From Bacillus sp. 165 (GTDB lineage Bacteria > Bacillota > Bacilli > Bacillales > Bacillaceae_G): a stretch of DNA of 64,000 bases. The notes below the pieces were generated by a model. The model saw only the letters and a list, made by a program, of their open reading frames with translations, made no database searches and had not been told where the DNA came from. A program made the position numbers and the translations under genes. The stretch is taken from positions 124,001 to 188,000 of the forward strand of contig NZ_JAGHKQ010000001.1 of NCBI RefSeq assembly GCF_017742235.1, given 5' to 3'. Of this stretch, positions 6,960 through 17,348 are shown piece by piece; position 1 is the first letter of the stretch, and the number at the start of each line of letters is the position of its first letter.

Positions 6960-9761
6960 CTATTTATGTGAAGATTGCATAAGCTCCAATAAGCTTTCTA
7001 ACGGTTCCTCGTACACAGGGACGGAAGGAATAGAACGAAGGAAGCTTTTTCCATAAAACGTAGCTGTAATCCGTCTATCTAACACAAAGAACGTTCCTTT
7101 GTCCTCATTCGTTCGAATTAAACGGCCAAACCCTTGCTTAAAGCGAATAATAGCTTGTGGCAGGGATAACTCTTTGAACGGATTTCCCCCGTTCCTTTTG
7201 ATTTTGTCTGTTTTTGCTGCCAAAACAGGCTGATCAGGAGGCGCGAATGGCAAACGAACCATAACAAGACATGTTAATGCCTCTCCTGGTATGTCAATCC
7301 CTTCCCAAAAACTGTTCGTTCCGAATAAAATGGCTTTATCAAATTGTTGAAAATTTTTCGTCAGCCTTGCTCGGCTGCCTCCGTTGACTCCCTGTGCCAA
7401 AATGGCAAACTCTTCTAATGCGGCAGCACCTTTAATCATCGTATACGTTTGCTTTAGCATATCGTAAGACGTAAATAATACAAGCATACGTCCATCCGTC
7501 ACTTTAGCAATATCCACGATACAACTGCCAATGGCTGTAATGTATTCTTCTTGAGAAACCTCTTTAATGTTCGGTATATCTGTCGGAATCATCATTCGAA
7601 CTTGCTGATTGTAATCGAACGGAGAGGAAATGGATAATGTTGACGGCTGTAAATCAGTTAAACCAAGAATAGACTCAATATATTGAAAAGAACCATTGAC
7701 TGTTAAGGTAGCTGACGTTAACACCACACTTTTCTTTTTCGAAAAAAAAGCATCCGCAAGCTGAGCGCTTATATCGATAGGCTGGCTATATATAATTGTT
7801 GAATGAATAGTCCCTTTTGTATCTAGCTCCATCCATGTTACTGCTTCTGCTTGCTCTTGCAGGAGCAATTGTTCTAAAGCTGCCGTTTCTGTTGTCAGAG
7901 AAACAATAACAGAGCGGAAATCATCTAACAGAAGCTGCTCCCTTGAGCCTTCAATATATGTACCCTCCAGCTTTTCATGCTGTTCCTCAGATAACTTTTG
8001 AAGCTTTGTAACAAGGTGGCACAACCGACTTGTTGCTTCAATGATTGCCTGCCACAGCTTTCCTCTTTCTTTATTCACATCGAACCGATAGGTGAGCTTA
8101 TTTAAGTCCTCTTTATTTTTCACTTTGCTTTGCTCGAAGATAAATGAACGAATCATGCGAAAGAGTTCATCAGATTCAAATTTAATATCCTTCAAAAGCT
8201 TGTGCATAACCTGAAAAGCACCGAAGGAACTGCTGCCTTTCCACTCAAACAACTTAAACAATAACTCTTCTGTATCGAGTGTACCCAAACGTGATAAGAG
8301 CATTTGGAAATACATGCATGAAAAATGAGCTCCTAAAATGCCGCTTGCCACCTCTTCGATATGGTGGGCCTCATCAAGCACAATATATTCTACTGAAGAA
8401 AGAAGATGGTCCTCCCTCCCAACATCTTGCAGCAGCAGTGAATGATTTGTGATGATAAGGTCAGCAAAAAATGTGCGGTGCTTCGCTCTTTGATAGAAGC
8501 AGCGTTCATACCAAGGGTTTCCTTTTCCAACAGCACTTGTACGATCACTGCATATTCGTTCCCAAAGAAGCTTTCCTCCTGTTGGCAAGTTGAGTTCATC
8601 CACATCTCCGGCTTCAGTTTCTAACAGCCACACCAAAATCTTCGCTTTCGTTAAAATGCTATCATAATTCGTATCCTCTTCTTCTAATGCATGTTCAAAC
8701 TTTTGCAAGCATATATAGTGCTTTCGACCCTTTAATAATACCGCATCAAAAGAAAAGGGCAACACACGCTTTAATAAAGGAATCTCTTTTTCCAAAATTT
8801 GCTGCTGTAATTGTACAGTCTGTGTGCTAATAACAATTTGCTTTTCTTTCTGTTTGGCAAAGAATAGTGATGGAAGCAAGTAAGCTAATGTTTTCCCTGT
8901 GCCAGTACCAGCTTCAATCAGCGAATAACGATTATCAGTAAAGGCGTTGTATATTTCCTCCATCATCATAGTTTGCTCTTCCCGTTCTTCGAATCGCGGC
9001 AGCTGCTTTGTCATAATTTGAGAGAAACCCGCTTTAAAATCTTGAAAATCCAGATTATCCTGTTCCTCCATTTGCCCACTATGACTCCGTTTACGTAAGG
9101 CCATATTACGATAAATATCGAACTGTTTGTCTTCGTGAGAATGTTGCTTCATTTTCTCTAATATAATAGCCGCTGCTATTTCATGAAGTTCGCTTTTAAA
9201 TGAAAAGCTCAATTCATAAAGCTTTTGTATCGTCACAAGCGGCAGTTGCTTTAATTTATGTAATAAAGTAAGAAATAACTCTGCTGTCACCAATGCATCG
9301 CTGTCAGCACGGTGGGGATTTTCATGTGAGAACTGAAAATGATTTGCTAAATGCCCTAGTTTATAACTATCTAAAGTAGGCATTAAAACGCGCGATAATT
9401 CTACTGTATCAAGAGTAGAGCATGATAAAGACGGAAAACCCGCTGCCTTTAATTCTTCTTGTAAAAAACTCAAATCAAAATGAACATTATGCGCGACAAA
9501 ATAGGCATCTTCGAATAGCGTGAGAATATTAGGTGCTATATCTTTGAATAAAGGAGCATTTTTGACCATATCGTCATCTATTCCCGTTAACTCCGTAATA
9601 AAAGGAGGAATTGGCTTTTCAGGATTCACAAAGCTAGTAAACACTTCACAGATTTCTTCATTTTCGATTACAACTGCAGCAATTTGTGTAATTTTATCTT
9701 TACCATCCTTTGCTGCATTTCCCGTCGTTTCTACGTCCACAACGACAAAACGGTTTGCCAT
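6960..9761 (-). CDS. dinG: Exonuclease-helicase fusion DinG
   Basis: A 933-aa fusion typical of Firmicutes: an N-terminal DEDDh 3'-5' exonuclease (VDVETTG, HNVHFDLSFL, HRADSDAL) joined to an XPD/DinG-like superfamily 2 module with Walker A GTGTGKT, the DEAH box LDEAHH and motif VI QGFGRLIRT. Between Walker A and DEAH only three cysteines are seen, so the four-cysteine Fe-S cluster of E. coli DinG is not complete. The ATG at 9776 overlaps the GAGGTG ribosome site; 9761 (MANRF) is preferred. Likely acts in DNA repair or recombination. Confidence 0.92.
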   Translation of the reverse strand: MANRFVVVDVETTGNAAKDGKDKITQIAAVVIENEEICEVFTSFVNPEKPIPPFITELTGIDDDMVKNAPLFKDIAPNILTLFEDAYFVAHNVHFDLSFLQEELKAAGFPSLSCSTLDTVELSRVLMPTLDSYKLGHLANHFQFSHENPHRADSDALVTAELFLTLLHKLKQLPLVTIQKLYELSFSFKSELHEIAAAIILEKMKQHSHEDKQFDIYRNMALRKRSHSGQMEEQDNLDFQDFKAGFSQIMTKQLPRFEEREEQTMMMEEIYNAFTDNRYSLIEAGTGTGKTLAYLLPSLFFAKQKEKQIVISTQTVQLQQQILEKEIPLLKRVLPFSFDAVLLKGRKHYICLQKFEHALEEEDTNYDSILTKAKILVWLLETEAGDVDELNLPTGGKLLWERICSDRTSAVGKGNPWYERCFYQRAKHRTFFADLIITNHSLLLQDVGREDHLLSSVEYIVLDEAHHIEEVASGILGAHFSCMYFQMLLSRLGTLDTEELLFKLFEWKGSSSFGAFQVMHKLLKDIKFESDELFRMIRSFIFEQSKVKNKEDLNKLTYRFDVNKERGKLWQAIIEATSRLCHLVTKLQKLSEEQHEKLEGTYIEGSREQLLLDDFRSVIVSLTTETAALEQLLLQEQAEAVTWMELDTKGTIHSTIIYSQPIDISAQLADAFFSKKKSVVLTSATLTVNGSFQYIESILGLTDLQPSTLSISSPFDYNQQVRMMIPTDIPNIKEVSQEEYITAIGSCIVDIAKVTDGRMLVLFTSYDMLKQTYTMIKGAAALEEFAILAQGVNGGSRARLTKNFQQFDKAILFGTNSFWEGIDIPGEALTCLVMVRLPFAPPDQPVLAAKTDKIKRNGGNPFKELSLPQAIIRFKQGFGRLIRTNEDKGTFFVLDRRITATFYGKSFLRSIPSVPVYEEPLESLLELMQSSHK

Positions 9762-9822
9762 AGTTTTACACCTCATTCACAACAAAAACATGCTATTTCT
9801 ACTATACCACATGAACAGAAGA

Positions 9823-9850
9823 AAAAATCCCCATATAGATGGGGATTTTT
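9823..9850 (-). terminator. Terminator after panD
   Basis: AAAAATCCCC / GGGGATTTTT with an 8-nt loop, directly behind the panD stop. Confidence 0.88.
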
Positions 9851-9851
9851 A

Positions 9852-10235
9852 TTATAGAACAGTTGATGCAGGCTCTGCTGCAAGCATATCAATAATTTCA
9901 TTTTGGTCATTCAAAATGGCTACTTTCGGCTGATGCGTATGCACGTTTTCATCTGGAACTAATCCATAACAAATAATGATAACTTTGTCCCCTTCATGCA
10001 CTAATCTTGCCGCTGCCCCATTTAAGCATATTACACCGCTGCCGCGTTGTCCTTTAATAACATACGTTTCAAAGCGTGCTCCATTATTATTGTTCACAAT
10101 TTGCACTTTTTCATTTTCTGCGATGCCAACCGCATCCATTAAGTCCTCATCAATTGTAATACTTCCCACGTAATTCAAGTTTGCCTCCGTCACTGTAGCA
10201 CGGTGTAATTTCGCTCTCATCATTGTACGAAACAT
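9852..10235 (-). CDS. panD: Aspartate 1-decarboxylase
   Basis: Makes beta-alanine from aspartate for pantothenate synthesis. At 127 aa it is full length. It is a pyruvoyl enzyme made by self-cleavage between Gly24 and Ser25, visible here as YVG-SITID. Last gene of panB-panC-panD, 11 bp after panC and followed by a strong terminator. Confidence 0.96.
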   Translation of the reverse strand: MFRTMMRAKLHRATVTEANLNYVGSITIDEDLMDAVGIAENEKVQIVNNNNGARFETYVIKGQRGSGVICLNGAAARLVHEGDKVIIICYGLVPDENVHTHQPKVAILNDQNEIIDMLAAEPASTVL

Positions 10236-10246
10236 AGCTGCTCCCC

Positions 10247-11092
10247 CTAAACTGTAAATATAAGATTATCTATTAAACGAGCCTTTGAAAATTTGACTGC
10301 CAAAGCAATAATGACTGTACCTTCTATCTCCCTAAGCGGCTGCAGCGAAGGATACGCATACAGCTCCACATAATCGACCTCACCAGCAGTGTTGCTTTCA
10401 ATGTAACCTTTTACTGTATTGACAACGGTTGAAGCTTCTCGCTCTCCCGATTCGATTGCTTCTTTAGCAAGCTGCAGTGCTTTATATAATAATGGTGCTT
10501 GCTTTCTTTCCTCTCCTGACAGATATACATTGCGCGAGCTTTTAGCCAAGCCATCAGCTTCACGCACTGTATCCACAGGCACAATTGCTACAGGGATATT
10601 ATAATCCTCAACAAGCCCTTGCACAACTGCCACTTGTTGGGCATCCTTCATGCCAAAATATGCTTTATGAGGAATTGTGATATTAAATAATTTTAGCAGC
10701 ACAGTTGCGACACCATCAAAATGTCCCGGCCTCTTTTTCCCGCATAACACATCTGTTCGATCAACTACTGTTATTTTGGTTGTTAAAGGATTTGGGTACA
10801 TCTCTTGTACCGTTGGATAGAATAAGTAATCTACTCCCGCTTCACGTGCTAACTGTTCGTCTCTTTCAATATCCCGCGGATAGCGGTCAAAATCTTCATT
10901 CGGACCAAATTGCAATGGATTTACAAAAATACTAAGTAGTACCACATCATTTTCTTCTCTTGCTGCTTTAAGCAATGTGACGTGCCCTTCATGTAAAAAT
11001 CCCATTGTGGGCACAAAGCCGATTTGTTTTCCCTCGCTCCGCAGAGAGAGAACCAGCCCCTGCATTTCCTGAATTGAATGTATTATTTGCAT
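10247..11092 (-). CDS. panC: Pantothenate synthetase
   Basis: Joins pantoate and beta-alanine using ATP. The 281-aa protein shows the nucleotidyl-transferase signature [12 protein letters not shown] (HIGH-like HEGH), [14 protein letters not shown] and the KMSKS-like KSSRN. Its ATG lies 10 bp inside the end of panB, implying translational coupling. Confidence 0.96.
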   Translation of the reverse strand: MQIIHSIQEMQGLVLSLRSEGKQIGFVPTMGFLHEGHVTLLKAAREENDVVLLSIFVNPLQFGPNEDFDRYPRDIERDEQLAREAGVDYLFYPTVQEMYPNPLTTKITVVDRTDVLCGKKRPGHFDGVATVLLKLFNITIPHKAYFGMKDAQQVAVVQGLVEDYNIPVAIVPVDTVREADGLAKSSRNVYLSGEERKQAPLLYKALQLAKEAIESGEREASTVVNTVKGYIESNTAGEVDYVELYAYPSLQPLREIEGTVIIALAVKFSKARLIDNLIFTV

Positions 11093-11928
11093 TCCATTTT
11101 TCCTCCGTATAGTGCCAATAGCTCTTCTTCCTTCATCGTAAAGGAATGTTTCTCTTCTGGAAAGATTCTTGTTTTAACTTCTTCTACATATCGCTCAATA
11201 CCGTCGACTATGTCTTGTTGAATATCAGCATATTGTTTCACAAACTTCGGTACTCGTCCTACTCCATACGTAATAATGTCATGGTAAACAAGCACTTGTC
11301 CATCTGTTTTATTGCCTGCTCCAATACCGATGGTCGGAATCTCTAGCTGCATGGAAACTTCATCTGCTAATTGCTTAGGCACACATTCAAGCACCAATGC
11401 AATCGCACCTGCTTCTTGGCATAGTTTTGCATCTTGCAGCAACTTTTTTGCGCTTTCTGCGTCTTTTCCTTGTACTTTATAACCACCGAGAACTCCAACA
11501 GACTGTGGTGTTAACCCTAAATGAGCGACAACAGGTACCCCAGCAAGGGTAAGCGAACGAATAACTGCAAGAACATCGTCTGCCCCCTCCACCTTCACTG
11601 CATTAGCTCCTGTTTCTTGCATAATTCGACAAGCGTTTTTCCTCGTTTCTTCTTGCGAAACATGGTAAGACATAAATGGCATATCCGTAACGATGAATGT
11701 TTCCTTTGCACCTCGGCGAACCGCTTTTGTATGATGAATCATATCATCGACTGTAACCGGAATAGTAGAATCATACCCTAGCACAACCATGCCTAGTGAA
11801 TCTCCAACTAAAATCATGTCCACCTTTGCTTGTTCTGCTAGCTTTGCGGAAGGATAGTCGTAGGCAGTCACCATGACAATTGCTTCCCCTTGTTTTTTCA
11901 TGTTTAAAAAATCTGTAGTCGTTTTCAC
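11083..11928 (-). CDS. panB: 3-methyl-2-oxobutanoate hydroxymethyltransferase
   Basis: First committed step of pantothenate synthesis, transferring a one-carbon unit from methylene-THF to ketoisovalerate. The 281 aa include the ligand-binding [11 protein letters not shown], the HLGLTPQS motif and catalytic Glu in VLECVP. Start is GTG at 11928 behind GGAGGA. The gene is preceded by a roughly 180-nt leader containing a terminator and competing hairpins. Confidence 0.96.
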   Translation of the reverse strand: MKTTTDFLNMKKQGEAIVMVTAYDYPSAKLAEQAKVDMILVGDSLGMVVLGYDSTIPVTVDDMIHHTKAVRRGAKETFIVTDMPFMSYHVSQEETRKNACRIMQETGANAVKVEGADDVLAVIRSLTLAGVPVVAHLGLTPQSVGVLGGYKVQGKDAESAKKLLQDAKLCQEAGAIALVLECVPKQLADEVSMQLEIPTIGIGAGNKTDGQVLVYHDIITYGVGRVPKFVKQYADIQQDIVDGIERYVEEVKTRIFPEEKHSFTMKEEELLALYGGKMECK

Positions 11929-12108
11929 ATAATCTCCTCCTTATTTGGATAGAGAAGATGATGAAAAAAAATCCTTTTTCCTCAAAAAGAAAGAAGGATT
12001 TTCAAATTAATACATATCATCCCTCTGTCCTAGTCCTATTGGATCAAGGCAGAATCCAAGTTTTTAATTCCGTTTGGTGCAGTTCCATTTTGGATACTAC
12101 CCATTTTC
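11929..12108 (-). promoter_or_regulatory. Leader RNA of panBCD: candidate pan-type regulatory RNA/attenuator
   Basis: Between birA and panB the minus strand carries, 5' to 3': ATCCAA (12090-12095), TTGGAT (12054-12059), ATCCAA (12039-12044), then an intrinsic terminator (11964-12003) ending only about 35 nt before the panB GTG. The middle TTGGAT can pair with either ATCCAA copy, so two exclusive hairpins are possible. Conserved pan-motif RNAs are known in front of panB in Firmicutes; I could not match the published consensus by eye, so the family name is inference. A tiny reading frame of 14 codons (ATG at about 12086) also starts here. Confidence 0.45.
11964..12003 (-). terminator. Intrinsic terminator upstream of panB
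   Basis: AAAATCCTT / AAGGATTTT stem followed on the minus strand by eight T. It ends birA-operon transcripts or acts as the conditional terminator of the panB leader. Confidence 0.85.
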
Positions 12109-12114
12109 GAATTT

Positions 12115-12143
12115 ATTATACCAAATGAAATACTAGTTTACTA
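12115..12143 (-). promoter_or_regulatory. Candidate promoter of panBCD leader
   Basis: Perfect -10 TATAAT on the minus strand (12115-12120); 17 nt upstream only a weak -35, TAGTAA (12138-12143), overlapping the birA stop. Confidence 0.45.
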
Positions 12144-13118
12144 CCTTATTTCAATATCAGCTGAATGAATATAATGAATATTTCCGCTTTCGTCCTCCAG
12201 CATCAACACTCCGTCTTCTGTAATCCCTTTTGCAATCCCAGTTAGTGTTTGTGTAACCGTGCGTGCTGTAATCGTTTTACCTATACTGATGGCATAACTT
12301 TCCCACAACAGCTTTACAATTTGAAAACCCTTATCTAAATACTGCTGATACAATCTTTCCATATGATAAAAAATACTTTGCATCAGTTCAGCACGAGCAA
12401 GCTTAGTACCTTTTTCTATGGCAAGAGAAGTAGCAATCGTTTGTATTTCTTCAGCAAAGTCCTCTTGCTTTTGATTTACATTAATACCAATACCAATGAT
12501 AACCGCATTGATTTTATCGGCCTCCGCTTGCAGTTCTGTTAAAATGCCAACCGCTTTTTTCCCATTAATTAAAATATCGTTAGGCCATTTAATGCTCACA
12601 CTAACTCCCGCCTCTTCGATTGCTTGCGCGACGCTGACAGCCGCAAGCAAAGTAAGCTGCGGTGCATTTTGAGTTGGAATGGCAGGGCGTAAAATAATAC
12701 TCATCCAAATGCCCGTTCCTTTTGGAGAATACCATTTTCTGCTCAATCGTCCTCTTCCAGATGTTTGCTGTTCTGCTACTACAACTGTTCCTTCTGACAC
12801 GCCCTCATATGCCAAGCCTGCTGCAATCTTTTGAGTAGAGTCTACAGTGTCTTCATAATACACGTTTCGACCTATAAAGCTCGTCTGCAATCCAAGCTGA
12901 ATTTCATTCCCAGTTACCTTATCCGGTTTTTTTGCGATTTTATACCCTAACCGGCGAACTGCTTCCAGCTCATAACCTTCCTTGCGTAAATCCTCCATAT
13001 GTTTCCATACAGCTGTTCTTGAGCACCCAAGCTGTTCACTAATGGTTTGTCCAGAAACAAACTCTCCATCTGCCTCTGAAAATATTTCAAGAAGCTGTTT
13101 TCTTATAGTAGATTGCAT
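12141..13118 (-). CDS. birA: Biotin-protein ligase / biotin operon repressor
   Basis: Attaches biotin to carboxylases and, with biotinyl-AMP, represses biotin genes. The 325-aa bifunctional form has an N-terminal winged helix (about 1-65, LGCSRTAVWKHMEDL), the central ligase domain with the biotinyl-AMP loop SGRGRLSRKWYSP and KWPNDILI, and the C-terminal SH3-like domain. The ATG at 13118 overlaps cca by 16 bp; the GTG at 13130 sits in the ribosome site GGGAG and is rejected. Confidence 0.95.
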   Translation of the reverse strand: MQSTIRKQLLEIFSEADGEFVSGQTISEQLGCSRTAVWKHMEDLRKEGYELEAVRRLGYKIAKKPDKVTGNEIQLGLQTSFIGRNVYYEDTVDSTQKIAAGLAYEGVSEGTVVVAEQQTSGRGRLSRKWYSPKGTGIWMSIILRPAIPTQNAPQLTLLAAVSVAQAIEEAGVSVSIKWPNDILINGKKAVGILTELQAEADKINAVIIGIGINVNQKQEDFAEEIQTIATSLAIEKGTKLARAELMQSIFYHMERLYQQYLDKGFQIVKLLWESYAISIGKTITARTVTQTLTGIAKGITEDGVLMLEDESGNIHYIHSADIEIR

Positions 13119-14293
13119 CGGTTCAGCCACTCCCTAATCTGTAGTTTCGAGTTTTGCAGGCGGTTGTTGACAACTTCTGCTTCTATTCGTTCCAAGACAT
13201 CAGCAACCCATGGTCCCGCCTTTTTTTCTGTCCACTCCAGCAAATCTCGACCCGTTACTTGCAATTCTTGGCGGCTATGAATAGGCAGCTGATTATAATG
13301 CTCTGTAATGATTTGAACTCCATCCTCATTTCCTTCTTGAAACAAAACAGATCGGACTCGTTCTGCGATCATTACTGTTTCTTTACCAGCTTTATACAGC
13401 AAGAGATTGTTCCATGCTTCTGTATCCAATACTCTTACGGTTTGCAACGCTTGATCGATACTTTTTATCTTTTTATTGGAAAGCTTCCAGGCTTTTAACA
13501 CCTCGCTCGCATGGAGATTTGTTATATATAGCAGACAAACCCATGCTTCTACACTATTCTGCAACTCCTGTAAAGCGTAGGAGGAAAACTTTCTCAGTTC
13601 TCTTTCCTTGTTTTCCAGATAAGGCAGATATTTGTACAGTTTCGTATCTACCAAATGCTGAAATGCTTGCGAAGCAAATGTACCTGTAAGCATCTTCTCG
13701 CATTCCATTGCCACTCGTTCAATTGAAATTTGCTCTAGAAGGTCAGCATTTTGTTCGATTGCCTTTTTTGTCTCCTCAGCCAATACAAACCCAAGCGTGC
13801 TTACAAAACGAATGCCCCTCATCATGCGCAGCGCATCTTCTTGAAACCGTTCATTAGGATCTCCGACAGTTTGGATTATCTTATTTTTAATGGCCGCTTG
13901 TCCTCCAAACGGATCAATGATTTTCCCTGTTTCATCCATCGCGATAGCGTTCATCGTAAAATCCCGCCGCTTTAAATCTTCTTCTAATGAACGGATAAAT
14001 GTAACACTGCTGGGGCGTCGAAAATCCTTATAATCCTCTTCCATACGAAATGTTGTTACTTCATAAGGAACTCCTTGCTCTAACACAACAACTGTTCCAT
14101 GCTCTACACCAACGGGAACATGGCGCGGGAAAATACGCATAACATCCTCAGGCAAGGCGGACGTTGCAATGTCAATATCTCCAATCACTCTTCCTATCAA
14201 ATAATCACGGACGCTTCCTCCTACAAAATAGGCCTCAAATCCATGATTTTTCAATGTTTTAATAATATGAACCGGCTGTTTAAAGCGTTCCAT
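13103..14293 (-). CDS. cca: CCA-adding tRNA nucleotidyltransferase
   Basis: Adds or repairs the 3'-CCA end of tRNAs. The class II enzyme of 396 aa shows the head-domain motif [10 protein letters not shown] followed by the catalytic DID, and the flexible-loop/neck motif [12 protein letters not shown]. The true ATG is at 14293 with GGAG in front, 14 bp inside bshA; the open frame to 14416 is upstream read-through. It lies between bshA and birA in a chain of overlapping genes. Confidence 0.95.
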   Translation of the reverse strand: MERFKQPVHIIKTLKNHGFEAYFVGGSVRDYLIGRVIGDIDIATSALPEDVMRIFPRHVPVGVEHGTVVVLEQGVPYEVTTFRMEEDYKDFRRPSSVTFIRSLEEDLKRRDFTMNAIAMDETGKIIDPFGGQAAIKNKIIQTVGDPNERFQEDALRMMRGIRFVSTLGFVLAEETKKAIEQNADLLEQISIERVAMECEKMLTGTFASQAFQHLVDTKLYKYLPYLENKERELRKFSSYALQELQNSVEAWVCLLYITNLHASEVLKAWKLSNKKIKSIDQALQTVRVLDTEAWNNLLLYKAGKETVMIAERVRSVLFQEGNEDGVQIITEHYNQLPIHSRQELQVTGRDLLEWTEKKAGPWVADVLERIEAEVVNNRLQNSKLQIREWLNRCNLL

Positions 14294-15425
14294 GATCTGG
14301 ATTCTCCAAGATGCTGTGATAAATCTCTTCGTATTGTGACACAATGTTATCTGCACTGAAGCGTTGCTGTACAGTATCTGCAGCATTTTTAGCCATTTGC
14401 TTATGCAATGTTTCATCTGTTAATAATTGAATTGCTTTTTCTGCGATTTGTTCGATATCTCCTAATTCACAAATATAACCTGTTCTCCCGTCTTCAATGA
14501 CTTCAGGAATACCTCCTATTCTTGTTCCAATGCAAGGCACTCCGCATGCCATAGCTTCTAACAGTACTAAACCGAAGCTTTCTTTTTCAGACAGAAGCAG
14601 CTTTAGATCGCTTATTGAGAATAAATCCTCGACATTTTCCTGCTTCCCTAAAAAGAGTACTTTATCTTCTAGCTTACGTTCCTTTACAAGCTTTGCAAGC
14701 AGTGTGTATTCAGGTCCATCTCCTACCAAGAGCAATTTGGAAGGCACCTCTTTTTGAATAAGATCGAAAGATTGAATGACATCTTGTACCCGCTTCACCT
14801 TACGAAAGTTTGAAACATGAATAATGACCTTTTCATCTTCCTTTATACCGTATTCTTCCTTCAAATAGGAAGTATCTTTCTTTCGATAGACACGGTTATC
14901 AATAAAATTATAGACAGTATGAATCTCTTGCTTCGGCTCAATTAGTTCGTATGTTTGTTCGACTAACGACTGAGATACCGCAGTAACGTAGTCTGACTTT
15001 TCAATCCCAAACTGAATCAACCCCGTTAGTGATGGATCGTATCCTAATACAGTAATATCCGTTCCATGAAGGGTCGTCACAATCTTCAAATCTTCTCCCG
15101 CCATCTGCTTCGCTAAATATGCACACACAGCATGAGGAATAGCATAATGCACATGCAGCACATCAAGCTTTTCACGCTTAGCCACTTCTGCCATTTTACT
15201 TGCTAGCGCCAAGTCATACGGAGGATACTGAAATACGGAATATTGATTGACTGTCACTTCATGATAATAAATGTTGCAGTACACCTTATTTAGTCGAAAT
15301 GGCATACTGGAAGAAATAAAGTGAATTTCATGACCTCTTTCAGCAAGCAACTTTCCTAGCTCTGTCGCTACTATTCCTGATCCTCCTACAGTCGGATAAC
15401 ATGTTATACCTATTTTTAACTTCAT
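14280..15425 (-). CDS. bshA: Bacillithiol glycosyltransferase BshA
   Basis: First step of bacillithiol synthesis, joining GlcNAc from UDP-GlcNAc to L-malate. A 381-aa GT4/GT-B enzyme with the N-terminal [19 protein letters not shown] and the C-terminal donor-site [16 protein letters not shown]. It overlaps bshB1 by 4 bp (ATGA), and the next step is therefore translationally coupled. Confidence 0.95.
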   Translation of the reverse strand: MKLKIGITCYPTVGGSGIVATELGKLLAERGHEIHFISSSMPFRLNKVYCNIYYHEVTVNQYSVFQYPPYDLALASKMAEVAKREKLDVLHVHYAIPHAVCAYLAKQMAGEDLKIVTTLHGTDITVLGYDPSLTGLIQFGIEKSDYVTAVSQSLVEQTYELIEPKQEIHTVYNFIDNRVYRKKDTSYLKEEYGIKEDEKVIIHVSNFRKVKRVQDVIQSFDLIQKEVPSKLLLVGDGPEYTLLAKLVKERKLEDKVLFLGKQENVEDLFSISDLKLLLSEKESFGLVLLEAMACGVPCIGTRIGGIPEVIEDGRTGYICELGDIEQIAEKAIQLLTDETLHKQMAKNAADTVQQRFSADNIVSQYEEIYHSILENPDHGTL

Positions 15426-16129
15426 GATTTCTCACCTATTACATCATAGTGTAACAGCAGCGGACTTTTACTTATAAATCCTTCTGCATACTGTACCCCT
15501 ACTTCCTTTCCAAACATCTTTTCGCGCGCCACGACCGTTTCAATATACCCTTCTGTCAATGGTGTCATAACGCCGTTCTCACCCTTCGTAAACTGACTTT
15601 CATACGCCTTTAGTGCCGTTACCTTCGTTTCCATTTCTCTTGTAATATCTACACAGAAAGACGGCTTATGAAAGCCATTTATCATGTAATAATGAAACGA
15701 CGATACACGATGCGCCGGAAGGTCCTTTTTCCCTTTGTATTTGCGAATACCAGCAGAAAAAACAGCCTCTTCTACAAGACGGGTACAATTGCCGTGATCG
15801 GGATGTCTGTCTTCATGAAACGGCGCAAATACCACAGCAGGCCTCCATTCACGAATCACATCTACAATCTGCTCTATGTACTCTTCCTTCATGAATAACC
15901 CTCTGTCAGGCATTCCTAAATTCTTCCGCATGTTTACGCCTAAAATCTCGGCCGCCCGGTTCGCTTCTTTTTTTCGCACCTCGACAGTTCCATTGGACGA
16001 CAGCTCTGCCTCTGTTAACTCACATATTCCTGCCTCATATCCTTGTTTCGTATATTTTGCAATGGTGCCTGCCATGCCGATTTCTACATCATCAGCATGA
16101 GCGCCAAAAGCTAAAATATGTAATTTCAT
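15422..16129 (-). CDS. bshB1: Bacillithiol deacetylase BshB1
   Basis: Zinc-dependent PIG-L/LmbE family deacetylase converting GlcNAc-malate to GlcN-malate. The 235 aa carry the metal/catalytic motif AHADD near the N-terminus and HPDHGNC further on. It overlaps mgsA at its start and bshA at its end by 4 bp each. Confidence 0.93.
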   Translation of the reverse strand: MKLHILAFGAHADDVEIGMAGTIAKYTKQGYEAGICELTEAELSSNGTVEVRKKEANRAAEILGVNMRKNLGMPDRGLFMKEEYIEQIVDVIREWRPAVVFAPFHEDRHPDHGNCTRLVEEAVFSAGIRKYKGKKDLPAHRVSSFHYYMINGFHKPSFCVDITREMETKVTALKAYESQFTKGENGVMTPLTEGYIETVVAREKMFGKEVGVQYAEGFISKSPLLLHYDVIGEKS

Positions 16130-16530
16130 ATTGTACTCCTTCTTAACTTTCTATAATCTAAATCTCCTCTTTCTAGCCCATGCATCAACAATTCTGCACT
16201 TGCCATATTCGTTGCAAGCGGAATAGAATACACATCGCACAGGCGCAGCAAGGCGTTCACATCTGGCTCATGAGGCTGCGCTGTAAGCGGATCACGAAAG
16301 AAAATTACCACATCCATATCATTTTTGGCAATCATAGCTCCAATTTCTTGATCTCCACCGAGCGGACCAGACTGATAGCGTGTAACCATAAGTCCTGTCG
16401 CTTCTGTAACCCGCAAACCAGTGGTTCCAGTTGCATACAACTCGTGCTTTTCCAGAACAGGTTTATATGCACAGGCAAACGTCACCATATCATTTTTCTT
16501 TTTATCGTGAGCAATCAACGCAATTTTCAT
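16126..16530 (-). CDS. mgsA: Methylglyoxal synthase
   Basis: Converts dihydroxyacetone phosphate to methylglyoxal and phosphate, a glycolysis bypass. The 134-aa enzyme has the active-site [13 protein letters not shown] and [15 protein letters not shown]. It sits 14 bp after dapB and overlaps bshB1 by 4 bp; next to bacillithiol genes this is fitting because bacillithiol takes part in methylglyoxal detoxification in Bacillus. Confidence 0.95.
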   Translation of the reverse strand: MKIALIAHDKKKNDMVTFACAYKPVLEKHELYATGTTGLRVTEATGLMVTRYQSGPLGGDQEIGAMIAKNDMDVVIFFRDPLTAQPHEPDVNALLRLCDVYSIPLATNMASAELLMHGLERGDLDYRKLRRSTI

Positions 16531-16544
16531 GAGCCATGCCTCCC

Positions 16545-17345
16545 TTAATCAATAATATTTTCTAATCCGTACACTAGCACATCGAGATTCATAACAGTCT
16601 CCACAGCTAGCTTTACACCAGACATAAATGATTCTCTATTAAAGGAGTCATGACGGATGCTTAGCATTTGTCCATTTCCTCCAAACAAAACTTCTTGATG
16701 AGCAATTAAGCCAGGCAACCTGACACTATGAATATGGATCCCGTCTATTGTAGCTCCTCTTGCTCCTTGTAATTGTTCTTCTTCATTTGGATGTCCCTGC
16801 TTTTTTGGCTCACGGACAGTTCGTATTAAATCTGCCGTCTTTAACGCTGTTCCTGAAGGAGCATCTAATTTTCGGTCATGGTGAAGTTCAATAATTTCTA
16901 CGTCTTGAAAATACTTCGCTGCCATATGAGCAAACTTCATCATCAATACAGCTCCGATAGCAAAGTTTGGGGCAATAATCGTACCGATGTTTCGTTCCTT
17001 TGCTTCTGTGCTAAGTGCGTGGATTTCTTCTTCTGTAAACCCTGTCGTTCCCACAACAGAACGAAGACCATGACTCATAGCAATCTGTACATGCTTTTTC
17101 CCGATTTCAGGCGTTGTTAAGTCCAATAAGACATCTGCTTGTACTGTTTGTAAACATTTCTGTAAATCTTCAAATACAGGAGCATGTAGCGCAGGAAGCC
17201 CCTCGATATCTGAAATAAGCTTTCCTTCGTTTTTGCGGTCTATCGCTGCCACAAGGTTGAAATGCGGTGTATTTTGGATCAAGTGTAAAGCCTCTGACCC
17301 CATTCTGCCTCTTGGTCCTGCCAATATAATATTAATAGTTCTCAT
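16545..17345 (-). CDS. dapB: 4-hydroxy-tetrahydrodipicolinate reductase
   Basis: Lysine/diaminopimelate pathway reductase, feeding cell wall and spore dipicolinate. The 266 aa show the NAD(P)-binding GPRGRMG at the N-terminus and the catalytic [15 protein letters not shown]. Three bp separate it from the MazG-like gene upstream. Confidence 0.95.
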   Translation of the reverse strand: MRTINIILAGPRGRMGSEALHLIQNTPHFNLVAAIDRKNEGKLISDIEGLPALHAPVFEDLQKCLQTVQADVLLDLTTPEIGKKHVQIAMSHGLRSVVGTTGFTEEEIHALSTEAKERNIGTIIAPNFAIGAVLMMKFAHMAAKYFQDVEIIELHHDRKLDAPSGTALKTADLIRTVREPKKQGHPNEEEQLQGARGATIDGIHIHSVRLPGLIAHQEVLFGGNGQMLSIRHDSFNRESFMSGVKLAVETVMNLDVLVYGLENIID

Positions 17346-17348
17346 ATT

